Source: Leifsonia poae (lineage in GTDB: Bacteria; Actinomycetota; Actinomycetes; Actinomycetales; Microbacteriaceae). Taken from it: 64,000 bases of DNA. The stretch is taken from positions 224,283-288,282 of the forward strand of contig NZ_BSEN01000006.1 in assembly GCF_027921845.1 (NCBI RefSeq), in the 5' to 3' direction. Below are positions 1 to 9,140 of this stretch, piece after piece (within the stretch, counting starts at the first letter, position 1; every line of letters begins with the position of its first letter). Position numbers and translations under genes: made by a program. Under the pieces are notes generated by a model. It worked only from the letters and a program-made list of their open reading frames with translations, did not search any database and had not been told where the DNA came from.

Positions 1-292
1 AGTAGCGGCGGCGCGCGAGGGAGATGCGCAGGCCGAGATCGTCGATGATCCGCTGCGGCAGCAGGCTGACGAGGTAGGAGTAGCGGGAGAGCCACGCGCC
101 GACGCCGTCGAACGCCTGTGCGCTCACGGCCGCCCCACCGGTGTTCTGCAGCCGTTCGAGCACGATCACGCTCAGCCCCGCCTTGGCGAGATAGGCGGCG
201 GCGGTGAGGCCGTTGTGCCCGCCTCCCACGATCACCACGTCGTGCGTGGGTTCCGGAGTCTCCTCGGGTGCGGTGGCGTCGGCGTCGGTCAT
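1..292 (-). CDS. FAD-dependent oxidoreductase, phytoene dehydrogenase-like (N-terminal part only)
   Basis: The gene runs off the left edge, and only about 97 N-terminal residues are visible. After a roughly 15-residue acidic leader there is a dinucleotide-binding strand-turn-helix with the motif [21 protein letters not shown] followed by the FAD-ribose acid in VLERL. This arrangement, with GHNGL in the glycine-rich loop, is typical of the CrtI/phytoene dehydrogenase-like branch of the FAD amine oxidase superfamily. The start ATG (292-290) overlaps the TGA of the upstream LysR gene as ATGA, so the two are probably translationally coupled. The substrate cannot be told from this fragment. Confidence 0.8.
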   Translation of the reverse strand, partial: MTDADATAPEETPEPTHDVVIVGGGHNGLTAAAYLAKAGLSVIVLERLQNTGGAAVSAQAFDGVGAWLSRYSYLVSLLPQRIIDDLGLRISLARRRY

Positions 293-1206
293 GCTTCAGA
301 GCTTAAAGGGGAACCGGCCGGAACCGCGCGGGCGAGCGCGTCGCGGCAGGCGACGACACCGGGACGGCCGGCGGAGGAGCGCCGGGCAGCGGTGAAGACC
401 GTGCGGTGCGGGTTGCCGGGGAGCTCGACGAGCTCGACGCTCGGGCGCTCGTCCGCCCACACGAGATCCGGCAGGAGACCGACCGCGTTACCCGACCGGA
501 TGAGCCGGATGTGCGCGACCAGATCGGCGGTCTCGTAGCGCACATCCGGCTCGAATCCGGCCTCACGGCAGCGTTGGACCGCCCACGTGCGTGCCGCCGT
601 CCCCAGCGGCTCCATCACCCACGGCAGGTCTGCCGCCTCGGCCAGCGACGATGCCCGGATGCGCGCCTTCGGCTCCGCGCTGCTCGCGAGCCGGATGGGG
701 TCGGTCGCCAGGTCGACCCGGTCGAGCCCGGTGCGCAGTCCGCGCGTGCTCCCCGGGTACTGCTCGGCGATCACCAGGTCGAAGTCGCGGGCCGCGACCT
801 CGAATAGACCCTGCTCCGGCTCCCGCTCGGTGACCTCGACGCGGAGGTCGGGGTACGCGCCGGCCAGGATGCTCAGCGCGCGCGGCACGATGGCGTGCGC
901 CGCCGACTGGAAGACGGCGATCCGCACGACGCCGGTCACAGTGGTGAGCGACGTCGTGAGCTCCGATTCGGCCTCGTCGAGAAGATCCAGGACGTCGGCG
1001 GTGTGCCGCACGAGGATCTCTGCCTGCGGAGTGAGCTGCACGCGGCGGCCGACCTTCTGCAGGAGCTGGACGCCGCACTCCTTCTCGAGCGCGGAGAGCT
1101 GCTGCGACACCGATGACGGGCTGTAGGAGAGCGCCTGGGCGACGGCGGTCACCGTGCCGCGGGCATCGAGTTCGAGCAGCAGCCGCAGTTTGCGCACATC
1201 CAGCAT
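289..1206 (-). CDS. LysR-family transcriptional regulator
   Basis: The product has 305 residues, which is normal for LysR proteins. The N-terminal winged helix-turn-helix (about residues 3-62) reads [17 protein letters not shown] and then [15 protein letters not shown]; the periplasmic-binding-protein-like effector domain follows from about residue 90. The start was set at ATG 1206-1204 because it begins exactly at the family N-terminus and has AAGGGAG six bases upstream. A longer reading to 1314 would add a tail without family similarity. It is divergent from putA across a 171-bp region carrying two AAC..GTT boxes, and its stop overlaps the FAD oxidoreductase start. Control of putA, of the oxidoreductase, or of both is inferred from position. 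Confidence 0.87.
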   Translation of the reverse strand: MLDVRKLRLLLELDARGTVTAVAQALSYSPSSVSQQLSALEKECGVQLLQKVGRRVQLTPQAEILVRHTADVLDLLDEAESELTTSLTTVTGVVRIAVFQSAAHAIVPRALSILAGAYPDLRVEVTEREPEQGLFEVAARDFDLVIAEQYPGSTRGLRTGLDRVDLATDPIRLASSAEPKARIRASSLAEAADLPWVMEPLGTAARTWAVQRCREAGFEPDVRYETADLVAHIRLIRSGNAVGLLPDLVWADERPSVELVELPGNPHRTVFTAARRSSAGRPGVVACRDALARAVPAGSPLSSEA

Positions 1207-1230
1207 CGGTACTCCCTTGTCCGGCTCACC

Positions 1231-1263
1231 AACGATTGTTCGGCTGAGCCAAACGATATCGTT
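1231..1263. promoter_or_regulatory. Paired candidate LysR operator boxes between lysR and putA
   Basis: The intergenic region holds AACGATTGTT (1231-1240) and the perfect 12-bp palindrome AACGATATCGTT (1252-1263). Their centres are 22 bp apart, about two helical turns, so both lie on the same DNA face. They sit 25-57 bp upstream of the LysR start and 115-147 bp upstream of the putA start. Assignment to the adjacent LysR protein is an inference. Confidence 0.5.
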
Positions 1264-1377
1264 CGACAACCTTCGCTTCTGCTTATCCGATCCAACCCGC
1301 ACACTGTTCTCCACAGGCCGGATTCATCCCCGTGTCGGCCTCACCTCAGGGATACCCGGACAGCGAGGAATACAGTC

Positions 1378-4300
1378 GTGAGCATGGTCGATCACACGGA
1401 TGGCGTCGAGACGCGCCCGTCGCAGGTTGCGGCAGAGGCCGTCGAGCTGGTTCGCACCTGGCTGCAGCAGAGCAGCGCAGCCGGTGCGGGCGACGGTACG
1501 GCGGGCGCCGGCTCCTCCGGAAAAGAAGACCCGGCGGCGCAGCGGCTGGCCGGCGTGCTGAAAGACCCGAAAGGCCTGGACTTCGCGGTCGGCTTCGTCG
1601 ACGGCGTCGCGCGCCCGCAAGACCTGTTCGTCGCCGGGTACAACCTGCAGCGCGTCGCCAAGCACATCCCGGCGTTCCTGCCCTGGTACATGCGCTTCGC
1701 CATCTGGCTCGGCGGAGTGTTCGGCCCCGTGCTGCCGTGGATCGTCATCCCGGTCGCCCGTCGCGTACTGCGCGGAATGGTCGGGCATCTCGTGGTCGAC
1801 GCCACCCCGCAGAAGCTCGGACCGGCGATCGAGCATCTCCGCCGACCGACCGACCCGACGGGCCACGGAGCGCGCCTGAACCTCAACCTTCTCGGCGAGG
1901 CGGTGCTCGGCGAGCAGGAGGCGGCTCGGCGACTCGAGGGCACGCACGCGCTCCTCGCGCGCGACGATGTCGACTACGTCTCTATCAAGGTGTCCTCGAT
2001 CGCCTCGCAGCTGTCCATGTGGTCGTTCGATGAGACCGTGGCGCGCGTCGTCGAGCGGCTCACCCCGCTCTACCAGCTCGCCGCATCGTCGCCGAAGCCG
2101 AAGTTCATCAATCTCGACATGGAGGAGTACCGCGATCTCGACCTGACGGTCGCCGTCTTCACGGGCATCCTGAACAAGCCGCAGTTCGCCGGGCTCGAGG
2201 CCGGCATCGTGCTGCAGGCCTATCTGCCGGATGCCCTGGATGCGCTGCAGACGCTCACCGAGTGGGCGACGGCGCGGCGCGCGAAGGGCGGTGCCGCCAT
2301 CAAGGTTCGCGTCGTCAAGGGGGCGAACCTCGCGATGGAGCGCGTCGACGCGGCGATCCACGACTGGCCGCTGGCGACCTACCCGAGCAAGCAGAACACC
2401 GACACCAACTACAAGCGAGTGCTCGACTGGGCGCTCACTCCCGAGCACACGAACGCGGTCAGGATCGGCGTCGCCGGGCACAATCTGTTCGACGTGGCGT
2501 ACGCGTGGATCCTCGCGTCGAGTCGCGGCGTGACCGACCGCATCGACTTCGAGATGCTGCTCGGCATGGCGACGGCGCAGGCCGAGGCGGTCAAGAAGAC
2601 GGTCGGCAGCCTGCTGCTCTACACACCCGTGGTCAACCCGGCGGAGTTCGACGTCGCCATCTCGTACCTGATCCGACGGCTCGAAGAGAACGCCAGCCAG
2701 GAGAACTTCATGTCGGCCGTGTTCGAACTCGATTCGAACGCCGCGCTGTTCGAGCGGGAGAAGCAGCGCTTCCTCGCGTCGGTGGCCGACCTCGAGGCCG
2801 AGCAGGCGCAGGCACCACGCGGGATCGCGCCGCTGCCGAATCGGCGGCAGGATCGGGCGCGCGAGTGGGAGGACCTGAGTGTCGACGGCCTCACCCGTCC
2901 GCCGGCTCCCGCGGAAGCGCCGGCGACGGGCGACGACGGACTGACGAGCGTCGTGCTCGGGTTGCAGCGCGGTTCGCGCGGTGACGGCGCCGTCGAGCAG
3001 AGTCTCGGTGGCGAGGCGCCCGCCGCCGGCGAGGCGCCCGTGACCGGGGGAGCCGCCTTCCACAACGCGGCCGACACCGACCCGTCGCTGGCGGCGAACC
3101 GTGCCTGGGGGCGCAAGATCCTCGCCCGTTCGACGAACTCCGATCTGGGCTCGGCGACGATTGCCGCAGCGTCGGTGACCCATCCGGAACAACTCGAGAC
3201 CGTCATCAGCACCGTCCAGTCCAACGGAGACGCCTGGGGGCGTCGCAGCGGGGCCGACCGTGCCGCGATCCTCGACAGGGCGGGCCTCGCGCTCGCGGCC
3301 AACCGTGATCGCCTCATCGAGATAATGGCTGCCGAGACCGGCAAGACCATCGCCGAGGCCGATCCGGAGGTCAGCGAGGCCGTCGACTTCGCGCACTACT
3401 ACGCGACGCTGGCGCGCGAACTCGACACCGTGCAGGGCGCGCGCTTCGTGCCGTCCAAGCTCACCGTCGTCACGCCTCCGTGGAACTTCCCGGTGGCGAT
3501 CCCGGCCGGATCGGTGCTCTCCGCGCTCGCCGCGGGCAGCGGCGTGATCATCAAGCCCGCGCCGCAGGCCAGGCGCTCGGGCGCGGTGATGGTCGAGGCG
3601 CTGTGGGAGGCAGGGATCCCGCGCGAGCTCCTCGCCCTCGTCGACGTCGCCGAGGACGATCTCGGCCAGCGCCTCATCGCCGACCCGCGGGTCGACCGGG
3701 TGATCCTCACCGGTGCGTACGAGACCGCGAAGCTCTTCCGATCCTGGCGGCCCGACCTTCCGCTGCTCGCCGAGACGAGCGGCAAGAACGCGATCATCGT
3801 CACCCCGAGCGCCGACTACGACCTCGCGGTGTCCGACATCGTCAAGAGCGCCTTCGGCCATGCCGGGCAGAAGTGCTCCGCGGCCAGCCTGGTGATCCTC
3901 GTCGGCTCGGTCGCGAAGTCCGATCGCTTCCGGCACCAGTTGATCGACGCCGTGACCAGTCTCCGCGTGGGCTACCCGGCCGACCCCACCTCGCAGATGG
4001 GTCCGCTCGTCGAACCGGCGTCGGGAAAGCTGCTCCACGCTCTCACCACGCTCGGCGCATCCGAGGAGTGGCTGGTGCAGCCGCGCCAGCTCGACGACAC
4101 CGGGCGGCTGTGGTCACCCGGCGTGCGCGCGGGCGTGCAGCCGGGATCGTACTTCCACCTCACGGAGTTCTTCGGCCCGGTGCTCGGCATCATGACGGCC
4201 CGCACGCTCGATGAGGCGATCCGGTACCAGAACGCCATCGAGTACGGCCTCACCTCAGGCCTCCACTCGCTGGACTCCGAGGAACTGGCGCACTGGCTCG

Positions 4301-5085
4301 ACGGAGTCGAGGCGGGAAACCTCTATGTCAACCGTGGAATCACGGGCGCCATCGTTCGGCGCCAGCCGTTCGGTGGCTGGAAGCGGTCCTCTGTCGGCGC
4401 CGGCACGAAGGCCGGTGGCCCGAACTACCTGATCGGCCTCGGCTCGTGGGAGGCGGAGACGGGCAATTCGAGTGCGAGCCTTCATCTGCGCGGCCTCGAC
4501 CCGCGGGTATCCGACCTGATCGAGTCCGGACAGCCCGCGATGGACTACACGGCGTTCGACCTCGTGCGCCGGTCCGCTCTGAGCGACGCGATCGCCGCCG
4601 CCACCGAGTTCCACGTCGTCAAAGACGTCTCCGGTGTCGGAGTGGAACGCAACCTGTTCCGCTATCGACCGGTTCCGGTGACCATCCGGCTCAGCGAAGG
4701 GTCGGGGCTGGCGCCGCTGCTGCGACTCGTCGCCGCTGGCACGGTCGCCCGCTCGCCGTTCACCGTGAGCAGCGCCATCAAGCTCCCGCGGGCGACCCAC
4801 CACCTGCTCCGGGAGCGAGGGGTGGAGATCGTGATCGAGAACGATGCGGCCTGGCTCGCACGCGCGGCGGCCGGGTCGCTGCGCACGCATCGCATCCGGT
4901 TGATCGGAGGCGACGCGAAGGCGCTCGCCGCCGCCCTGGGCGGCACTCCGGATGTCGCGATCTACGCCAACCCCGTCACGCCGTCCGGACGCGTCGAGGT
5001 GCTGCCCTTCCTGCACGAGCAGGCGATCTCGATCACGGCCCACCGTTTCGGCAACCCCTCGCAGCTGAGCGACGGCGTCATCTGA
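1378..5085 (+). CDS. putA: Bifunctional proline dehydrogenase / delta-1-pyrroline-5-carboxylate dehydrogenase
   Basis: This 1235-residue protein oxidises proline to P5C with FAD and then glutamate semialdehyde to glutamate with NAD. The proline dehydrogenase barrel (about 60-480) carries DMEEYRDLDL, YPSKQNTDTNYKRV near residue 335 and RIGVAGHN near 362. A Pro/Gly/Ala-rich linker (about 495-560) leads into the aldehyde dehydrogenase module (about 560-1020), with Glu799 in LLAETSGKN, catalytic Cys833 in GQKCSA, FFGPV and the terminal PFGGWKRSS. A further C-terminal domain of about 200 residues follows. GTG 1378 was chosen because GCGAGGAA lies eight bases upstream; ATG 1384 is the alternative. 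There is no ribbon-helix-helix domain as in the enterobacterial protein, so regulation probably falls to the divergent LysR. Confidence 0.95.
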   Translation: MSMVDHTDGVETRPSQVAAEAVELVRTWLQQSSAAGAGDGTAGAGSSGKEDPAAQRLAGVLKDPKGLDFAVGFVDGVARPQDLFVAGYNLQRVAKHIPAFLPWYMRFAIWLGGVFGPVLPWIVIPVARRVLRGMVGHLVVDATPQKLGPAIEHLRRPTDPTGHGARLNLNLLGEAVLGEQEAARRLEGTHALLARDDVDYVSIKVSSIASQLSMWSFDETVARVVERLTPLYQLAASSPKPKFINLDMEEYRDLDLTVAVFTGILNKPQFAGLEAGIVLQAYLPDALDALQTLTEWATARRAKGGAAIKVRVVKGANLAMERVDAAIHDWPLATYPSKQNTDTNYKRVLDWALTPEHTNAVRIGVAGHNLFDVAYAWILASSRGVTDRIDFEMLLGMATAQAEAVKKTVGSLLLYTPVVNPAEFDVAISYLIRRLEENASQENFMSAVFELDSNAALFEREKQRFLASVADLEAEQAQAPRGIAPLPNRRQDRAREWEDLSVDGLTRPPAPAEAPATGDDGLTSVVLGLQRGSRGDGAVEQSLGGEAPAAGEAPVTGGAAFHNAADTDPSLAANRAWGRKILARSTNSDLGSATIAAASVTHPEQLETVISTVQSNGDAWGRRSGADRAAILDRAGLALAANRDRLIEIMAAETGKTIAEADPEVSEAVDFAHYYATLARELDTVQGARFVPSKLTVVTPPWNFPVAIPAGSVLSALAAGSGVIIKPAPQARRSGAVMVEALWEAGIPRELLALVDVAEDDLGQRLIADPRVDRVILTGAYETAKLFRSWRPDLPLLAETSGKNAIIVTPSADYDLAVSDIVKSAFGHAGQKCSAASLVILVGSVAKSDRFRHQLIDAVTSLRVGYPADPTSQMGPLVEPASGKLLHALTTLGASEEWLVQPRQLDDTGRLWSPGVRAGVQPGSYFHLTEFFGPVLGIMTARTLDEAIRYQNAIEYGLTSGLHSLDSEELAHWLDGVEAGNLYVNRGITGAIVRRQPFGGWKRSSVGAGTKAGGPNYLIGLGSWEAETGNSSASLHLRGLDPRVSDLIESGQPAMDYTAFDLVRRSALSDAIAAATEFHVVKDVSGVGVERNLFRYRPVPVTIRLSEGSGLAPLLRLVAAGTVARSPFTVSSAIKLPRATHHLLRERGVEIVIENDAAWLARAAAGSLRTHRIRLIGGDAKALAAALGGTPDVAIYANPVTPSGRVEVLPFLHEQAISITAHRFGNPSQLSDGVI

Positions 5086-5120
5086 TGAAACGCCACGAGG
5101 CGCGCGCGTAGCCTGGTGCC

Positions 5121-5948
5121 ATGACGATCCCCACGCTTCCGCTCAACAACGGCACCAGCATCCCGCAGCTCGGGCTCGGAACCTCCCCGCTCGACGACAC
5201 GGATGTCGAGCGCGTCATCATCGAGGCCGTCGAGATCGGCTACCGTCACGTCGACACCGCCGCCAAGTACGGCAACGAGGTCGGCGTCGGGCGCGGCCTG
5301 CGCAACAGCGGCATCGCGCGCGGGGACGTCTTCGTCACGACGAAGCTCGACGGGCCGTACCAGGGCGAAGACCGGGCCATCGCCGGTCTCGACGCCTCCC
5401 TCGAGCGCCTCGGGCTCGAGTACGTCGACCTGCTCCTCATCCACTGGCCGCTGCCCGCACGCGGAGAGTTCGTTTCGACGTGGCGCACATTCGAGAAGCT
5501 CGCAGCCGACGGCAAGGCACGGGCGATCGGGGTGTCCAACTTCAAGCCGGCCCACCTCGACCGGCTGATCGGCGAGACCGGAACGACCCCCGCGGTCAAC
5601 CAGATCCAGCTGAGTCCGGCGATCACCCGCCGGGAGCAGCGGCAGTACAACGCCGAGCACGGCATCGTCACCGAGTCGTGGAGCCCCCTCGGTTCCGGAA
5701 CGGACCTGCTCGCGTCGCCCGTGCTCGCCGAGATCGGGCGCAAGTACGACAAGAGCCCCGGCCAGGTAGTGCTCCGCTGGCACCTCGACAACGGCCTCGT
5801 CGCCATCCCGCGCAGCGCCAACCCGCAGCGGCTCGCGCAGAACATCGATGTTTTCGATTTCGCGCTCGACGCCGACGATCTCGCCGCCCTCGACACGCTC
5901 GACCAGGGCCCGGATGCGGGCGTCGACTCCGACCGCTCCGGTCACTGA
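5121..5948 (+). CDS. Aldo/keto reductase, 2,5-diketo-D-gluconate reductase type
   Basis: A 275-residue NADPH-dependent carbonyl reductase of the AKR superfamily. The TIM-barrel signature starts with NGTSIPQLGLGT. The catalytic tetrad can be read as Asp and Tyr in YRHVDTAAKYGNE, Lys in FVTTKLDG and His in LLIHWP. The cofactor loop IPRSANPQR lies near the C-terminus, as expected for the AKR5 group. The gene follows putA by 35 bp on the same strand but has no recognisable functional link to it, and it is convergent with the GntR gene, ending seven bases from it. The physiological substrate is unknown. Confidence 0.88.
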   Translation: MTIPTLPLNNGTSIPQLGLGTSPLDDTDVERVIIEAVEIGYRHVDTAAKYGNEVGVGRGLRNSGIARGDVFVTTKLDGPYQGEDRAIAGLDASLERLGLEYVDLLLIHWPLPARGEFVSTWRTFEKLAADGKARAIGVSNFKPAHLDRLIGETGTTPAVNQIQLSPAITRREQRQYNAEHGIVTESWSPLGSGTDLLASPVLAEIGRKYDKSPGQVVLRWHLDNGLVAIPRSANPQRLAQNIDVFDFALDADDLAALDTLDQGPDAGVDSDRSGH

Positions 5949-5954
5949 CCCGCG

Positions 5955-6329
5955 CTAAAGGCCTCGGGCGTCGAGCGCGGCCCGGGCCAGCGCGAGCGCG
6001 GCGTCCGTCGACAGTCCCAGGCTCGCGGCGCGTTCCGCGAACGCTGCGGCGGCCTCGGCGCCCTCGCGTTCCGCATCCGAGGTGGCCGCGACGAACGTCC
6101 CCGCGCGCCCGCGCGTGACCACCACCCCGTCGTGCTCCAGCTCGCGATACGCGCGCGCCACCGTGTTCGCCGCGAGTCCCAGCGACTCCGCCAGCGCGCG
6201 CACCGGCGGAAGTCGGGACCCGACCGGCAGGCTCCCCGAGCGGGCGCCGCCCGCGATCCCGCGCTTGAGCTGTTCGAACGGTGGAACGGACGACGCCGCG
6301 TCCACCGTGAACTCCAGACCCTCGATCAC
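5955..6329 (-). CDS. Short GntR-family regulator (YtrA subfamily)
   Basis: A 124-residue protein. Residues about 15-78 form the GntR winged helix (PPFEQLKRGIAGGARSG, LPVGSRLPPVRALAESLGL, NTVARAYRELEHDG), and the tail is only about 45 residues. This short form is the YtrA subfamily, which normally controls ABC exporters. Here it is the third gene of a two-component operon: its ATG overlaps the histidine kinase stop by four bases. No ABC transporter is nearby, so its target is unknown. Confidence 0.88.
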   Translation of the reverse strand: MIEGLEFTVDAASSVPPFEQLKRGIAGGARSGSLPVGSRLPPVRALAESLGLAANTVARAYRELEHDGVVVTRGRAGTFVAATSDAEREGAEAAAAFAERAASLGLSTDAALALARAALDARGL

Positions 6330-7840
6330 TCGTCCGCTCCCGTCTCCGCGCCGACCAGTGGCAGTACCACCGTCACCACCAGCCCCGTCGCACCACCATC
6401 CCCGTTCGCCAGCGCGACCGAGCCGCCGGCGGAGCCCGCCAGCGCCCCCACGATCGCGAGGCCGAGCCCGCCGCCCGAATGACCGGTGCGCGAGGCCTCC
6501 GCCCGCGTGAACCGGTCGAGCGCGACGGGGATGAACTCCTCCGGCATCCCGGGACCGCTGTCGCGCACCGTCAGCACGACCGTCGTGGCCGTCGTCGTGA
6601 GCTCGGCGGTGACCCAGCCCTCGGCATCCGCCGCCGCGTCGTGCGCCTCGCCGTCGTGCGCCTCGCCGTCGTGCGCCTTGCCCTCTGGCGTCGCCGCGTC
6701 TTCCGCCCCCGCCTCCTGGGCCTCGGTGATGGCCCGGATCGCGTTGCCCAGCAGGTTGTCGAGGATGCGCCCGACATCGGTGGGGGAGAGCGCCACCACG
6801 AGATCGGCGGTCGATCGCCCGCGCGGCGTGTAGTCGAAGTCGATCGAGATCTGATGCGCGTCGTCGTCGCTCGAGCGCGAGGCGATCAGCCGCGCCCGGT
6901 CGATCGCGTCCGCGAGCTCGTCGGTGAGGGTGCGCCAGTCTGTTCGCCCGCTCGACGGCCCCGCCTCGATGCGGGACAGCGCGAGCAGGTTGTTGGCGAG
7001 CCGGCCGAGGCGCAGCGCGGTCGCGTGCGACGCCCGAATGTCGGTGAGCAGGGCATCCGGGTCGCCGACGTCGAGCTCGGCCAGCTCCAGCTGACCTCGC
7101 AGCACGGCGAGCGGCGTGCGCAGCTCGTGGCTGGCATCCGAGACCATCTGGCGCTCGCGATCGGCGGAGGCGCGCAGCCGCCGGATCAGGTCGTTGAGGG
7201 TCGTCGCGAGCTCAGCGAGTTCGTCGCGGGCCGGCCCGACCGGCAGGAGACCCGTCGAGGAGACGTCGGCGATGCGCTCGGCCTGCTCCCGCATCCGGCT
7301 GACCGGACGCAGCGCCGTGCGCGCCAGCAGCCACGAGGCCGCGCCGAAACCGACGACGAGGATCCCGGCGCCGACGAGCAGCGCACCGGTCAGCCGGTCG
7401 AGGATGAGGTTCGTCGTCTCCGAGTTGCGGGCAGCGATCACGTGGATCGTTCCCGCGCTCGTCTCGACCTCGCGCACCAGCACGAGGTACTCCTCGTCGC
7501 CGACCTGCACCGTCTTCGGGTCGTCTCCCAGTGCGACGAGCCGCGAGACCCGGTCCTCGAGGGCCTCAGGAAGGGTCGAGGCGAGCATCACGTTGCCCGG
7601 GCCGACGATCGCCAGCTCCTGACCCCCGCCCGGCAGGTCGAAGGGACCGGCCGGATTGTTCTTGAGTGCCGCAGCGGGCGCGGCGACGTCGTTGTCGAGC
7701 AGCGTCACCGTGGCGTTGTGCAGGATGGCCGCGACGCCGAGGCGCACGACCTCCACCGCGACGAGGCCGAACAGCGTGGCCACGATGAGACTCCCGATCG
7801 TGATGCGTGCCGTGATCGAGAGCCGGCGCAGCCACTTCAT
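6326..7840 (-). CDS. Two-component sensor histidine kinase
   Basis: A 504-residue membrane kinase. A first transmembrane helix (about 12-36) is followed by an extracytoplasmic sensor region (about 37-147), a second helix (about 149-172) and a HAMP linker. The HisKA domain has His238 in SDASHELRTPLAVLRGQ, and the HATPase domain has an N box, DSGPGMPEEFI and SGGGLGLAIV. The ATPase domain carries an insertion of three five-residue repeats encoded by a 15-bp tandem repeat, between the N box and the DSGPG motif. It lies seven bases downstream of the response regulator gene and overlaps the GntR gene. The absence of a long PAS or GAF region suggests direct sensing outside the membrane. Confidence 0.93.
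   Translation of the reverse strand: MKWLRRLSITARITIGSLIVATLFGLVAVEVVRLGVAAILHNATVTLLDNDVAAPAAALKNNPAGPFDLPGGGQELAIVGPGNVMLASTLPEALEDRVSRLVALGDDPKTVQVGDEEYLVLVREVETSAGTIHVIAARNSETTNLILDRLTGALLVGAGILVVGFGAASWLLARTALRPVSRMREQAERIADVSSTGLLPVGPARDELAELATTLNDLIRRLRASADRERQMVSDASHELRTPLAVLRGQLELAELDVGDPDALLTDIRASHATALRLGRLANNLLALSRIEAGPSSGRTDWRTLTDELADAIDRARLIASRSSDDDAHQISIDFDYTPRGRSTADLVVALSPTDVGRILDNLLGNAIRAITEAQEAGAEDAATPEGKAHDGEAHDGEAHDAAADAEGWVTAELTTTATTVVLTVRDSGPGMPEEFIPVALDRFTRAEASRTGHSGGGLGLAIVGALAGSAGGSVALANGDGGATGLVVTVVLPLVGAETGADE
6638..6682. repeat. Three 15-bp tandem repeats inside the histidine kinase gene
   Basis: Three adjacent copies of gtcgtgcgcctcgcc are seen, the third with one change. 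They encode a repeated GEAHD-type unit in the ATPase domain. The unit length is a multiple of three, so copy-number change would keep the frame. Confidence 0.9.
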
Positions 7841-7847
7841 CGGCGGC

Positions 7848-8540
7848 TCACGGGGTCGCGGTCGCGGCGTTCTTGGCGTCGAGGCGGTAGCCCCGGCCGC
7901 GTTCGGTGATGATGGCCAGCCCCGCGTCCGCCAGTTCGAGCTTTTTGCGGAGGTACGAGACGTACTGGTCGATCACGTTGGTGCCGATGTTCTCGCTGGT
8001 TCCCCAGACGGTCTCCAGGATGTCGGAACGGGCCAGGGTCTTGTCGGGGTTCGTGGCGAACAACCGGAGCAGCGTGAACTCGCGCCGGCTGAGGGGCATC
8101 TCGTGCCCGGCGACGAGCGCGCGGTGCTCGTGCGAGTCGATCGTGAGCTTGCCCACGACGACCTGCGGTCGCATACCGCTCGGCTCGCGACGCAGCAGCG
8201 CCCGGATGCGCGCGGCCAGCTCGGCGAACGCGAACGGTTTGGTCAGGTAGTCGTCGGCACCCGAGTCGAGACCGTGCACGCGGTCTTCGATGGCGTCGCG
8301 CGCGGTCAGCAGCAGGATCGGCATCGGGTTCGTCGCCTCACGGATGTGGCGGCACAGTTCGAAGCCGCTCATCCCGGGCAGCATGACATCGATCGCGGCG
8401 GCGGAGAAGCTGTCGGCGCGCAGGGCGATCAGCGCGTCCACTCCGTTGGTGACGAGGGTCACCTCGTAGCCCTCGGCGGTCAGGCCGCGCTCGACGAGGC
8501 CTCCCATGTCCGGATCGTCTTCAACAACCAGCAGCTTCAT
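7848..8540 (-). CDS. OmpR/PhoB-family response regulator
   Basis: A 230-residue regulator. The receiver domain (1-120) has the acidic pair in VVEDD, phosphoacceptor Asp51 in AAIDVMLPG, Thr79 in LLLTARD and Lys101 in DDYLTKPF. The C-terminal winged-helix domain (about 130-225) contains LSRREFTLLRLF, VDQYVSYLRKKL-like residues and the RGRGYRL ending typical of OmpR. It is the first gene of the operon with the kinase and GntR genes. The upstream gap to the SRPBCC gene is 93 bp, where its promoter is expected, but none could be assigned. Confidence 0.94.
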   Translation of the reverse strand: MKLLVVEDDPDMGGLVERGLTAEGYEVTLVTNGVDALIALRADSFSAAAIDVMLPGMSGFELCRHIREATNPMPILLLTARDAIEDRVHGLDSGADDYLTKPFAFAELAARIRALLRREPSGMRPQVVVGKLTIDSHEHRALVAGHEMPLSRREFTLLRLFATNPDKTLARSDILETVWGTSENIGTNVIDQYVSYLRKKLELADAGLAIITERGRGYRLDAKNAATATP

Positions 8541-8633
8541 GGGATCATCGTGCCACCGTTTGCCGTGGCCGCGCTTGAAGTCGGTGAGTACGCGCTGGGT
8601 GCTTGCTGAACCTTCTCGCAGGGTGGCGGTGGC

Positions 8634-9065
8634 TCAGCGGGCGTCGCCCTCGACCACCGTGCGCATCCCCTCGAGTGTCGTCGACCAGTTGGTGGACATC
8701 CGCTCGGCCTCGGCCGCGTCGGCGCAGCCGTCCTGCGTGATGGTCACGGCGGTCCCGTCGCCGTCGGGCGCCAGGGCGTACGTGACGTTCTGATAGCTGG
8801 CCGGCTCGTCCGGCTTGCCGCTCAGCGGGCTGTAGTAGCTCGTGACGAGCCGGGTCGGGGGAGTGATCTCGAGGATCACGCCCTTGTCCTCGTAGGGCTT
8901 GCCCTCCCACTCGCCGCGGTAGACGATCGGGCTGCCCTGCCGCCAGTCCGTCTCAACCTGCGTTCCGTAGAGATACTCGGCGATGGTCGCGGGGTCGGTC
9001 ACCGCATGCCACACGGTGTCCGGGGCGGCATCGATGCGGATGCGGGCTTCTGCTGTCTCGGTCAT
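8634..9065 (-). CDS. SRPBCC (AHSA1/START-like) family protein
   Basis: A 143-residue single-domain protein. The N-terminal ARIRIDAAPDTVWHAVTDP and the following YLYGTQVETDWRQGSP match the helix-grip ligand-binding fold of the Aha1-C/SRPBCC superfamily, and ITPPTRLVTSYY plus TAVTITQDG lie at the usual places. Members bind hydrophobic ligands or act as toxin-resistance or stress proteins; nothing here fixes the ligand. It is followed on the same strand by the response regulator but has a 93-bp gap, so it may be transcribed alone. Confidence 0.85.
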   Translation of the reverse strand: MTETAEARIRIDAAPDTVWHAVTDPATIAEYLYGTQVETDWRQGSPIVYRGEWEGKPYEDKGVILEITPPTRLVTSYYSPLSGKPDEPASYQNVTYALAPDGDGTAVTITQDGCADAAEAERMSTNWSTTLEGMRTVVEGDAR

Positions 9066-9140
9066 GTCACCATGCTGCGCGCATCCGGCCGGAAGGGCTT
9101 GAACAAATGCGACGGCCGACGGCGATGGCCGGCGCCCGGG

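Noticed and set aside
1324..4038. A 904-codon open frame antisense to putA
   Set aside because: It is arginine-, glycine- and aspartate-rich with no family motif, and mirrors the GC-rich coding of PutA, whose motifs are intact. Such shadows are normal at this base composition.
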